NCBI GenBank assembly: GCA_023213315.1
Contig: JAKCPI010004569.1
Span: 1-64,000 of the forward strand
Length of the DNA stretch: 64,000 nt
DNA from: Euborellia annulipes
Taxonomy: Eukaryota > Arthropoda > Insecta > Dermaptera > Anisolabididae
Direction: 5' to 3'
Each line of letters opens with the position of its first letter. Position 1 is the stretch's first letter. The position numbers were made by a program, and so were the translations under genes. This document shows, piece by piece, positions 55,001 through 64,000 of this stretch. The notes below the pieces were generated by a model. That model made no database searches, was not told the origin of the DNA, and saw only the letters and a list, made by a program, of their open reading frames with translations.

Positions 55001-58000
55001 AAAACGTGTCTGAGAAATTTTTAAAATTTTTTGACCCAGCCAAAAAAAAAAGTTATAGCATTTTCAAAAAACATCGAATTTTTTTTTAAATAACCGTAAA
55101 ACTGACAAAAATTAACTTTTCGGGACTTTTTTTTTTAATTTTTATTACTTTCTCTTCCCTCTATATATATGTTAATATATAGAGAGAGAAAGTATTGGAT
55201 TCATGTCAAAAATTCGATGTCGAGGTTTTGATGGATCTTTACGTTTTGAGGTCCCCTGAGTCCAAAAAAGTGGTTTTCGCGACATGATCTGTCTGTCTGT
55301 GTGTGTGTGTTCAATTTTAAGCATGAAGGAATTGAGCTAGGAGGTTGAAGCACAGAACACAACTTTCGATTACCGAAGGTAAGAGAAAGTTGTGTGCTGT
55401 GCGCAGAGTTGGGTTTTATACACGATTTTGCAGTTTTATACAAAAATTGCGGATAAAACTTGTATAAAACGTATAAAATGTATAAAACTTGGATGCGCAT
55501 GCGCAAATTCGACGAGAAAGGAAATTCAAATAAAATTTCATTTTTCAATTATTAACATTTTGATTATATTATTCACTAAATAAAAAGCAAACAACATCGT
55601 CAATGCTTTAAAACATTATAAAATATGAAAAGCTTTTAAACTGTTTTTTCAGGGGGAAGGGGTTGGTTTTTTACAGTTTTATACTTTTTATACATCGGCC
55701 TAGTTTTATCCGCAATAGTTTTATACATGTGTACCGTGTATTATACTCGGCGGGATAAAACTTGCCAACTCTGGCTGTGCGCCAGTCACACAAGATTTTC
55801 TTTAAGGGCGATAGTATAACGCTCGGTCAAGTCAACTTTTGAACGCCGGTCAAGTGAACCTCGGTCAACATTTGACCGCAGTCAAATCTAGTTCCGTAGT
55901 ATAAAAAAATGAACTCGGTCCCATGACCGAAGCTCATACCATTGACAAACTGGCCTGTTGCTAACTTCATATTATTTTTGAATGCATTTTTATGATTTTT
56001 GAGTTGCTGTCAGCTTGCTGTTTTAAAATTATTGCTAAGATGGCCAAATTTAAACATCAGTAAAGGGCACATATAAAAATAAATAAATAAATCGAAACAC
56101 CATTGACCAGGGGGGGGTTCTTGATTAAAAATTAGTTATATATGAAGCAAACAAAAATTTCCAGAAGAACGCAAAAAATATTGTAATATTTTTTTTTTTT
56201 AATTTCAACAAAAAAACAATTTAAAAATATAATACAAAAAAAATGGTATTATTTTATTTTGGCATCTTTCTCATTTGGAGTGAATTTTTTTAGTAGATTG
56301 CTGTCAAAAAACACGTTTAGCCACCTCAATTCTAGCCTATTATCTATCAATTATATTAATAGTTTATAATTATAATATATATTCCGTAATTATAATATAT
56401 ATTCCGTCAAATCTGATTTGTCGTCTCCTCACAATCAAGCAATCATATCAAACATAATAATAATAGACACGATTACAAATATATTATTATATTCGACTAA
56501 CTATTCTATTTAAAAGAAAAAAAAAAAAAAAAAAAGAAAAAGGCCTGAGGACTAAAGCTTTTTGCTAAAAAATAAATAATATATATAATAATATTATTTT
56601 TTATTTATTAATATTTATTCCCTTATTATTAATATAAAATTTATTATTATTATTTTGTGAATATTTATATAATTTTAAAATTTTACCAACATTACTAACT
56701 ATTATTTATACTTTAAATTAAAATATATTGTGAATTTTATAATAAACTGTATTTTTACTTTGTTTGGTATTTATATTTTTGAATAATGTTTTAGGTTATG
56801 TATTTAAAAATACGTGATCACATATGGCCAGCTGTCAAAATTGGCTATTTGAACTCCGGTCAAAAATTTGACTGGCCGAATTCGGCCGGTCAAGTTGAAC
56901 CTCGGTCAAAGCTGATTTGACTGGCGGTCAAGTTTTATACTACGCAATTCTCGGTCAAATCGCCTGTTGACCGAGGTTCAAACTTTGAACTAGCTTTATA
57001 CTATCGGCCCTAAATGTACTTTTCAGAAATAAATATGACAAAATTTTAGAGATTCATTTTTTTGACATTTTCGAAAAAAAAAAAAAAAAAAAATTTCGGG
57101 ATGAATGACACTTTTTTTTTTTTATAAAAAACTTTGTTTTTTTCTACAAATGCTCTGAAATTTTCAGAGTAGGATTATTTCTCATTCTATTTTTTTTTTT
57201 TAATTGAAAATTTTTTTTCTCAGCTGACGGTGCTAGGACTAGACGGTAAACCGTTTTATCGGTGAAAACCGGTAAAAATTTTTTACCGAAAACGCGGTAA
57301 CGAATCTCTAATTCGATAAAACCCGTATTTTATCTATTTTATCGAATGGATTTCAAGTTTTAGTTTTACGAAGGGTAATTTAAAATTCTTTTTTTTAAAT
57401 TGAAATTATGAATGACTTTTACAAGAAAATTTGTTTTACTTTCTCCTATTTCGTATGGGTATATTCAGATAGACTGATCAAATTAATCCCGGACGCCCCT
57501 ATTTTTGAGTTTTAAATAATTTGGACCCCTCGAGTGCAAATTTGATGAAAATTGCAATTTAAGCTCAGAGTAGAATCTAAGTTGTCGCGTGTGATGTTGA
57601 GATTTACTCGACGTTTCGTCTCTCCTGTTGGAGCCATTTTCAGGAGTATGGGATTAGGGGGAATTGTTGAGGTAGTTTGTTTACCGGGTCGTAGTCTTGC
57701 TGGTTCATAGGTCGATTTGGTGGAATCCTCAGAGGCGGGGTTTGGTCTCCGAGAGCTGGAGGAAGGTTGGGTGTGTGTAATTGTTTTGTCGAAGTGATAT
57801 GTTTTTCTCTCACTTCGACAATCAACACGCAAACCGACACACGCAACCCAACACATCTCAAAGGCAAACAACACATGCCTCGGAAACATCCAGCAATACA
57901 TCGACTTGGGGAGTAGGCAGATTGAGCTAGTGAACACAAACACAATTACACACACCCAACCTTCCTCTAGCTCTCAGAGACCAAACCACGCCTCTGAGGA

Positions 58001-58177
58001 TTCCACCAATTTGACCAATGGACTAGCAAGACTGCGACCCCGTAAAAAAACCACACCAACAATTCCCCCTAATTCCATACTCTTGAAAATGGCTCCAAAA
58101 GGAGAGACGAAACGTCGAGTAAATCTCAACATCACACGCGACTCAACCCGAGAAAACTTATCTTCGCATAATTGTAG

Positions 58178-58214
<37 letters not shown>

Positions 58215-59067
58215 TACTTATACAGGATTGTAAAATCTTTTTTTTTTTAATGTAACAAAAAAACGTTACGTGTTACAACTTTCTTATGGATTCAGGTGGG
58301 TCTATTCAACTATAATATGCTATTCAGCTTTGTGTAACAAAAATCGTGTCAGCCTATGTTATCGATTAGTGGACAAATATTTTAAAATTGTGGCCTTAAG
58401 AGCCCTACAATCATTTCCCCTCTAATGACGTACCTGTCTCCTAATCTCAGAATTACATCAATATTACTAAATATCTATTATCAACTACTACATGTTTGAT
58501 TTCCCCTTATCCTAATCAACAAGAGCTAACCCACAAAAGAAGAAATACCGGCACGAGATCCCCCCCAAGAGGGAACCCTGCTGCCGAGTTGCTACAAATA
58601 TCAATACAAAAAATGTGTCTGAGAATTCTTTTTTTTTTTTTTCTTTGAGATATTTATCCCATATTGGCCTACCGCCCCCTTTTTTAGTCTAATAAAGAGA
58701 AAGGTAAAAGAAAAAAAATTCAAAAAATCACCAGCATCATAAAGCCACTTGTTTATTCTTTATTCATGTTAAATTTTATTTTAAAGAAATTTTGATCCTT
58801 AGCTTTCGAGAGTACATATAAATAGTTAGGCCTATTTATGCTGAGAATGATCTAGGCATGCACATTTATATTTTATAGAATATGCCAGAGATTATTAAAA
58901 AGATACAAATTAAATATAAATTAATTTATATTTTATATATGTAAAAAAGAAAAATAAATGACAGAAGAGAAAGAGAATAATAGGTTATAAAATAAAAATG
59001 AATTACCAATGTGAATTGGATATTTGATATCGTCGTTCGAAATATCTTCTTGCTTAATATTTGACAT
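52008..59067 (-). CDS. C2H2 zinc-finger protein 3, intact, 11 fingers
   Basis: Exons 59067-59007, 53305-53162 and 53071-52008 (61, 144, 1064 nt) splice in frame to 422 aa. Exon 1 gives MSNIKQEDISNDDIKYPIH, exon 2 the C2HC finger, exon 3 a Lys/Glu-rich linker and eleven C2H2 fingers of 28 residues (FKCEICSKQFNQKS-LT-HL-IHSGQKP). Finger helices vary mainly at KWKST, NQKSV, KCKSH, NHKSS, KHKIT and NQKSY, so recognition residues differ little. The frame ends HLSTH then TAG. It is a predicted nuclear sequence-specific DNA-binding protein. Intron 1 is 5.7 kb and holds SINEs, INE-1-like, hAT and Harbinger-like elements. Confidence 0.85.
52747..53884 (+). repeat. Segmental duplication, right copy
   Basis: Partner of 49000-50138. 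It ends at an (AT)n-like tract followed by a different sequence (SINE B tail). Confidence 0.9.
53895..54002 (+). mobile_element. SINE B tail fragment
   Basis: TAACGGTTATCATTAAAGTC and GTTGCCGAAAAGACTGTGTG with an A-rich end. Head missing. Confidence 0.7.
54025..54420. mobile_element. Pair of inverted tRNA-like SINEs, family D
   Basis: Plus copy from 54268: GGTGGCCTGGTGCAATGGAC (A box), CCTGGGTTCGATTCCCGGG (B box, T-arm-like), then TTTGGCCTCGCTAATAAATA and CGCAGTCTTGTT. The minus copy at 54025-54150 has AACAAGACTGTGAGTC and GGGAATCGAACCCAG. A shared tail beyond the tRNA part argues for SINEs rather than tRNA genes. Confidence 0.6.
54421..55142. other. Intron 1 of zinc-finger gene 3, no further element named
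   Basis: AT-rich with CCCC tracts near 54640. 54930-55100 has a GGGGCATTCCACGCCAATTC start typical of unnamed repeats. Confidence 0.35.
55143..55800 (-). mobile_element. INE-1-like element, internally deleted, split by a hAT MITE
   Basis: ACTTTCTCTTCCC palindrome, CATGTCAAAAATTCGATGTC, GTTTTGAGGTCCCCTGAGTC, CATGATCTGTCTGTCTG and GAGCTAGGAGGTTGAA then jump straight to the hairpin (AACACAACTTTCGATTACC). The hairpin is cut at 55403 by the hAT MITE and resumes CCAGTCACAC at 55782. Confidence 0.85.
55404..55773. mobile_element. hAT MITE (CAGAGTTGG) with 8-bp duplication
   Basis: Ends CAGAGTTGG and CCAACTCTG; flanked by GCTGTGCG at 55396-55403 and 55774-55781. TTTTATAC-rich interior, non-coding. 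It is inserted into an INE-1-like hairpin. Confidence 0.92.
55806..57010 (-). mobile_element. Harbinger-like element, copy 3, uninterrupted
   Basis: 1205 bp; ends GGGCGATAGTATAACGC and GCTTTATACTATCGGCCC; flanked by TAA at 55803-55805 and 57011-57013. It lacks the INE-1-like, R and 17-bp insertions of copies 1 and 2, so it is the reference for their empty sites. TIR start GGG and TAA duplication suggest PIF/Harbinger; no transposase is present. Confidence 0.85.
57238..57345 (+). mobile_element. 5' end of a TAGGGCTGGACGG-type hAT MITE
   Basis: CTAGACGGTAAACCGTTTTA and GAAAACGCGGTAACGAATCT match the outer hAT MITE at 32702-32780. No right end. Confidence 0.65.
57585..58145. repeat. Inverted repeat with GGAGACGAAACGTCG-type hairpins
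   Basis: Arms ~57585-57790 and ~57940-58145. The right arm reads TGGCTCCAAAAGGAGAGACG then AAACGTCGAGTAAATCTC. The open frames crossing it on both strands are mirror readings. Third copy at 50177. Confidence 0.75.
58181..58211. repeat. (AT)n microsatellite
   Basis: AT dinucleotide run at the end of the inverted repeat, as at 50138. Confidence 0.9.
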
Positions 59068-59130
59068 CTTTGTACCAGTTAATCGAAAGAATTTTTAATA
59101 TTCAATTATAATTCATTAAAATATTAACCA
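58730..59130 (-). promoter_or_regulatory. Exon 1 and flank conserved between zinc-finger genes 3 and 1
   Basis: 58730-59130 matches 30095-30440 through the first exon, upstream sequence and the start of intron 1. The conserved block upstream of each ATG is the likely promoter and 5' UTR of this gene family. No TATA assignment can be made with confidence. Confidence 0.5.
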
Positions 59131-59454
59131 ACGGTTAATTATAATGAGCAAATGAAATGGTTCACGGCCAAAGAGGAAGAGCAAGAGAAAATTAGATACG
59201 CAACAAGTAGGTTTTAACCAGGGGTTCAGTAACTCTACCTACAGTTGTATAGATGGCATTAAAAGCGTTAGTAGTGCTCTGGCGCTTGGTTTGAAAATTC
59301 CCGTCACTATACTACTATCAGGGAATAATAATAATCTTTATTTCTATTATTATTAAAGTTCTATTCACAGCTCAACGATGAATTTTTTATTATTTTCCTA
59401 TATTGTACATATATCTTTTTAATTTCATTAATATATTGGGTTTTACTTTCTCTT

Positions 59455-60355
59455 ACCTATACATGTTGATATATATAGAAAGTATTGGTTTGATGCAGCG
59501 GCGTAAGCAGCCTTTGAGGGCGGGAGGGGCGAAGCTCAACTAGGGCGCCGATTTTCCAGGGGGCTCCGCCCCCTGGACCCCTTGCTCGCCTTCGGCGGAC
59601 AAATTTTTTGCATCCTGTAATTTCCTCAGCGAATTTGTGAAACAAATGAATTTGTTTATATTTACATGTTTTTTAATGACACCTGTATGATTTTGTTTTG
59701 ATTTTTCTTTGCTTTTACGAAAAATGTCGTTTTCTTCTGTGATTATTTCAAAAACTATTCAGTTTTCGGAAAAATATCAAAGAATAAAAACTTTTTAAAA
59801 TTGAGTATTTTATAGGAACCGACCGAGTATTGGGTTTCGGTTACGGTTTCGGCCGTAGTTTCGGTTTCGGCCAAAAAGTAGCCGAAACCAGAGTCTGAAA
59901 AAATGGGATGAGACTCGCATGCAAAAAAAAAATATGGGGATTGACTTCCCCGAGACTTTCTCGTATATTCTTTTGGAATTACGTCTGGGTGTGTGTGTGT
60001 GAACACGATTGCTTAAAAACCAAAGCAGCTGGATCGATGAAATTTGGTATATGCTCCTTACACTAAAATTGTAGACTTCTATCAACTTTTGGAGTAAATA
60101 CGTCACTTGGAAGTAGTACTTTACTTAAAAAGTTTTTTCGAAAATTTTGAAATTTTCAATTTTTTTGTTAGATTATGATAAATTACTCTATTTTAAAAAG
60201 TTTTTATTCTTTGACATTTTTTCGAAAACTGAATAGTTTTTGAAATAATCACAGAAGAAATAGAAAATTTTCGTTAATTTTGATAAAAAATCAAAACAAA
60301 ATCATACAGGTGTCATTAAAAAAAGGGTAAATATAAACAAATTCATTTGTTTCAC
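59455..60355. mobile_element. Composite of hAT left end and INE-1-like subfamily arms
   Basis: 59497-59600 is a CAGCGGCGTAAGCAGCC hAT-type left end with GGGGGCTCCGCCCCCTGGAC. 59640-59815 and 59935-60355 are inverted arms of the 39267-type INE-1-like subfamily, separated by a TTTCGGTTTCGGCC-rich insert starting GGAACCGACCGAGTATTGGG. Confidence 0.65.
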
Positions 60356-60359
60356 AAAT

Positions 60360-60882
60360 TCATTTGTTTATAGCCGACTCCATTGTTTGGGCAAGTGTTA
60401 TAGTTTCTTCTAGCTTAAGAGAAGTCTTTTCCAGAAGACGCTGGCGAGTTTGCGAAGAATGAAGTCCGTTTATGAAGGCATCTCTAATATATTCATCTTT
60501 ATACTCTACTGGAGTCACGGCTTGAAGGTTGCAATCTTTACTCAAAAATTTTAATTCTTGTATATATTGGACTACGAAATCTTCAGATTGTTGCTTACGC
60601 CTCATAAGTGTATACGTTGCGAAAATTTCATTTTTAGGTTTTATATAAATAGATTCTAGTATCATCTAGTATGGGTTGACTATAAGTTTTACACTCGAAG
60701 ATATTTTCGAAAATATTGGTGCTTACATAATTAATTAGAAGTTTTAGCTTTGAGCTTTCGTTCAGATCCTTGACCGTTGAAATAAAATTTTCGAATGTCA
60801 TCAACCAGTGTCTCCATTCCTGAGCTGCTTTAGGTGAATTGCGGTCGGTATTTAGTTTTTCCGGTTTTAAGAGTTTTTCCAT
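60360..60882 (-). pseudogene. Ty3/Gypsy-type Gag fragment, frameshifted (copy 2)
   Basis: Same protein segments, same frame change and same abrupt ends as the copy at 50906-51428, so the defect predates the duplication. Confidence 0.85.
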
Positions 60883-61173
60883 ATTACTTAAAAAAAAATT
60901 TGCTGATTAAACTGAAATGATTGGGGGCAAGGAAACCTTTTAGAATATAAGGCTTTAATAAGCAAAATTTATACATAAATAAATGTAAATTGTAAACAAT
61001 GATATTATAATAACATTGGAGTGAGTTAAGCATTTTGAATTACAAATATACTACAAATAATAACCACGCTCTTATTTAGGCTAATAAAGAGAATGGATAA
61101 AGAAAGAAATACGAAAAAGTAATTTATCATAGAAAACGAGGCACTATCATATTCTTTATTCGCGCCCCAAATT

Positions 61174-61380
61174 CGATTACCAAAGATAAGAGAAATGTGT
61201 CTGCTGTGCGACCAGTCACACCAGATTTTTTAATATTTATTATTTTTATATTTTTATATGTTTTAGAACTTGTGTCCAAATGCCTTAAATAAAATCATCG
61301 GACTGCATGGGATCCGAACCCTTGACCCTTGGTATACAAGGCAGACGCGCTACCAACTACACCAAGCCCGAGGGCTGGAA
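61174..61380 (-). mobile_element. INE-1-like hairpin arm and SINE B head (duplicate)
   Basis: Identical arrangement to 51720-51925. Confidence 0.75.
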
Positions 61381-61459
61381 TAGTAATGCTAATTTTTTTT
61401 CATAATTAAGAAAAGGGCCCCCTAGCTAGGCTAAAGGCTGCCGAAGGCGGGCGGCGCGG

Positions 61460-62915
61460 CTAGTGAGTAGATAAATGCCGAGTGAGGTAAGATTTTTGAT
61501 TAAATTGTTTTGAACATATTTCACACTTGAATGGATTCTGACCAGAATGAATAGATAAATGTCTGGTGAGAGTAGTTTTTTGATTAAATTGTTTTGAACA
61601 TATTTCACACTTGAATGGATTCTGGCCTGAATGAATAAGTAAATGGGTTGTGAGATAGGATTTTTGATTAAATTGTTTTGAACATATTTCACACTTGAAT
61701 GGTTTCTGACCAGAATGAATAGATAAATGTCTGGTGAGAACAGATTTTTGATTAAATTGTTTTGAACATATTTCACACTTGAATGGTTTCTGGCCTGAAT
61801 GAATAAATAAATGCTTAGTGAGAGTAATTTTGTGTTTGAATTGTTTTGAACATATTTCACACTTGAATGGATTCTGGCCTGAATGAATAAGTAAATGGGT
61901 TGTGAGAGAGGATTTGTGATTAAATTGTCTTGGACATATTTCACACTTGAATGGTTTCTGGCCTGAATGAATAAGTAAATGGGTTGTGAGATGAGATCTT
62001 TGATTAAATTGTTTTGAACATATTTCACACTTGAATGGTTTCTCGCCTGAATGAAAAATAAATGTCTAGTGAGAGTAGTTTTTCGATTAAATTGTTTTGA
62101 ACATATTTCACACTTGAATGGTTTCTGGCCTGAATGAATACGTAAATGGGTTGTGAGATGAGATTTACATTTAAATTGTTTTGAACATATTTCACACTTG
62201 AATGGTTTCTGGCCTGAATGAATAAGTAAATGGGTTGTGAGATGAGATCTTTGATTAAATTGTTTTGAACATATTTCACACTTGAATGGTTTCTGCCCTG
62301 TATGAATAAGTAAATGGCTAGTGAGAGTAGATTTGTGATTAAATTGTTTTGAACATCTTTCACACTTGAATGGTTTCTGGCCTGAATGAATACGTAAATG
62401 CCTAGTGAGAGTAGATTTCCATTTAAATTGTTTTGAACATATTTCACACTTGAATGGTTTCTGGCCAGAATGAATACGTAAATGCCCAGTGAAATTGGAT
62501 TTCCATTTAAATTGTTTTGTACAAATCTCACATGTATAAGTTTTCTCACAATATTTTTTTTTGTTCGTAATTGATATGTTTGCATGCTTCTTTTTTGAAT
62601 CTGATGGATTCTTTTTATTTTCATTTTTATTCTTTAATTTTTCTTTTTTATTTTTTTCTAAAGATTCTTCTTTTTCTGGAAATGAAATGTCTTAATGAAA
62701 AATCAAGATAAAACGTAAAAAAAGTAAGATAAAAAGTAAAAGGAAACCAATAATATATTGCTATTTATTACCTTTTTTTGATGGTTTTTTAAGAAAATCA
62801 AAATTTCTTTTATCTACTCTTTGTATAATGTTTGATAAACATTTTTTCGAATGCTTCCATAGAAAATATAAGTTTATAAAGTTGGTCTTACAATGAATAC
62901 ATGGGAAGACTGGAC
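61460..62915 (-). pseudogene. C2H2 zinc-finger gene 4, frameshifted array of 13 fingers
   Basis: Exons 62915-62772 (C2HC finger) and 62690-61460. The finger frame gives six fingers (FKWKSN, FKWKST, FNHKST, FNQRSH, FKCKSH, FNRKTT), then one base is missing near 62055 in HL..IHSG. The remaining seven fingers lie in another frame and end HLSTH, TAG. Translation from the usual start would make six fingers and then a ~200-residue out-of-frame tail, because that second frame is open to ~61426. The first exon would lie beyond 64 kb. Called a pseudogene, but a six-finger protein is possible. Confidence 0.7.
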
Positions 62916-63266
62916 CTAAAGAATCAAAAAACAAAAACAATAAGTTGTGGCTCGAAACTAAGGAGAAATATTTATAAAATTCAAGATATATTATAAAAAT
63001 TATATAATATATTAAAAATTTAATAATTTTATATATTAAAGAGAAAAAACAAGGCATATCAAATAAATGCTGAGGTTAGTGTCTAGCCAAGATCAAGGTC
63101 TAGTCCAGTAGTTCCCAACCTTTTTTGGCCCATCGCCCCTTTCTGGAGGTTGACTAACACCTATCGCCCCCCCCCCTTTACATTTTCATTGTATGCCTAA
63201 TTTTAATTTGAAGTAAAGTGTAAATAATAAAGCAGTTGTATTATTTAAAAAAATTTTATTACCGTA

Positions 63267-63307
63267 TACGGCCTATAGGCCTATAATATAGGCCTATAGG
63301 CCGTATT
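63267..63307. repeat. 41-bp perfect palindrome
   Basis: Two 20-bp arms (ATACGGCCTATAGGCCTATA) around a single central base. Probably part of the hAT-like element. Confidence 0.9.
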
Positions 63308-63436
63308 GGGATCTATGGGAGAGGCGTGGCTTCACCTGGTGGCAAAAAATGAACTAACGATTGTAGGATTGAATGGCTGAGCTGATACGCAAGTACACGT
63401 GTTTTATGAGACAAAAAGTTTAATTAAAAATAAAAA

Positions 63437-63540
63437 ATGGGTGTGACGATACAGGAAATTTGTAGGTTTTCTTCTGCCACACTTACTAATAGAAATTTTA
63501 TTTGTGGAGACAATATTATTGATCCTGGTCATGTTTTAAA
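63437..63540 (+). CDS. Possible exon of an unrecognised gene
   Basis: ATG opens MGVTIQEICRFSSATLTNRN and ...ICGDNIIDPGHVL with a good donor (AA|GTGAGT). A further coding-like stretch from 63902 after AATAATTTAG reads TCTDKKWVWSAPHKSALKKI. The splice phases of the two do not match, so an exon between them or a frame defect is needed. It could be a host gene or the captured/transposase part of the hAT-like element. Confidence 0.35.
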
Positions 63541-64000
63541 GTGAGTAATAGTAATGACAGTTTCAATGACAGACCAAATTCTTGCTTTCTGTTTACAAAC
63601 GACAAGTTTACGAGAAGAATTTCATGAAATAAATGATAAAATTTTATAATAATAATAACAATTGGGATGGATGCTCGTATAAGGCTGGATTAGGAAGTAC
63701 CTGCAAGGACATTTGGGGCTGTACTTATATTCTGTAACCGCTATTTATGATATCTGATATGATGTTAGCCAAAAAGTGTTTGAAATATTTTATTGTAATA
63801 ATAAATACAAGATAAATAAATGATAAATTAACTAAAAAATTAATACCGGTAATTAAATATAAAATTAATAATTTTTTTTTGTACTTACAAAAATAATTTA
63901 GAAGATTTAAAAAATATCACGTGTACAGACAAAAAATGGGTTTGGAGTGCACCACATAAATCAGCTCTTAAAAAAATACGATATCAGATTCCTTTGCTGG

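Larger units (their letters stand above)
60303..61655 (+). repeat. Segmental duplication, distal copy of the ~9.45-kb tandem
   Basis: Partner of 50849-52200. The high identity, including the shared gag frameshift, indicates recent tandem duplication. Confidence 0.9.
63106..64000 (+). mobile_element. hAT-like left end (CAGTAGTTCCCAACCTTTTT)
   Basis: CAGTAGTTCCCAACCTTTTT followed by GGCCCATCGCCCC is a common hAT terminus. It interrupts the duplicated intron sequence after GGTCTAGTC. The right end is not in the window, so the true extent is unknown. Confidence 0.55.

Noticed and set aside
57512..58250. Pro/Thr-rich frames on both strands
   Set aside because: Mirror readings of a large inverted repeat; no splice or family evidence.

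Overview
The window is AT-rich, repeat-choked nuclear DNA from a metazoan, most likely an arthropod. The evidence is spliced genes with GT/AG introns, DEG/ENaC (pickpocket-like) channels, C2H2 zinc-finger arrays with SGQKPFKC linkers, a QPD-type C-type lectin, a DUF1091/ML-like secreted protein, and repeats resembling arthropod INE-1/Helentron elements, mariner, hAT MITEs and tRNA-derived SINEs. A chelicerate or crustacean would fit, but the sequence does not settle it. Nothing bacterial, viral-episomal or CRISPR-like is present. No database search was run; all family names are from motif recognition.

Layout. 0-9.2 kb is mobile-element territory: an INE-1-like repeat, a SINE, a foldback with a hAT MITE inside it, an ORF1-only LINE on the minus strand, another foldback, and two inverted TTAA-flanked piggyBac-like elements. 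10.9-12.8 kb holds a four-exon minus-strand gene for a small basic coiled-coil protein. 14.6-15.5 kb holds a four-exon plus-strand secreted protein gene. 16.0-25.9 kb holds two complete DEG/ENaC channel genes in head-to-head orientation, both with ten exons and matching intron phases. 27-30.4 kb has a composite SINE and zinc-finger gene 1. 30.5-33.2 kb is a nest of a hAT-like element inside a hAT MITE inside a third repeat. 33-38.2 kb has a THAP fragment, foldbacks and a Harbinger-like element. 38.3-45 kb contains a C-type lectin gene whose introns carry hAT elements, a SINE and a deleted mariner. 46.6-63 kb is a tandem zinc-finger cluster (genes 2, 3 and 4) with retrotransposon gag fragments, two more Harbinger-like elements and large segmental duplications.

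The zinc-finger genes share one architecture: a short acidic first exon, a 144-nt exon with a single C2HC finger, and a terminal exon with an array of 28-residue C2H2 fingers. Gene 3 is intact across a 5.7-kb intron (11 fingers). Gene 2 lacks its own visible first exon and is cut by a transposon. Genes 1 and 4 have frameshifts. Many insertions can be dated relative to one another because uninserted paralogous copies sit elsewhere in the same window.
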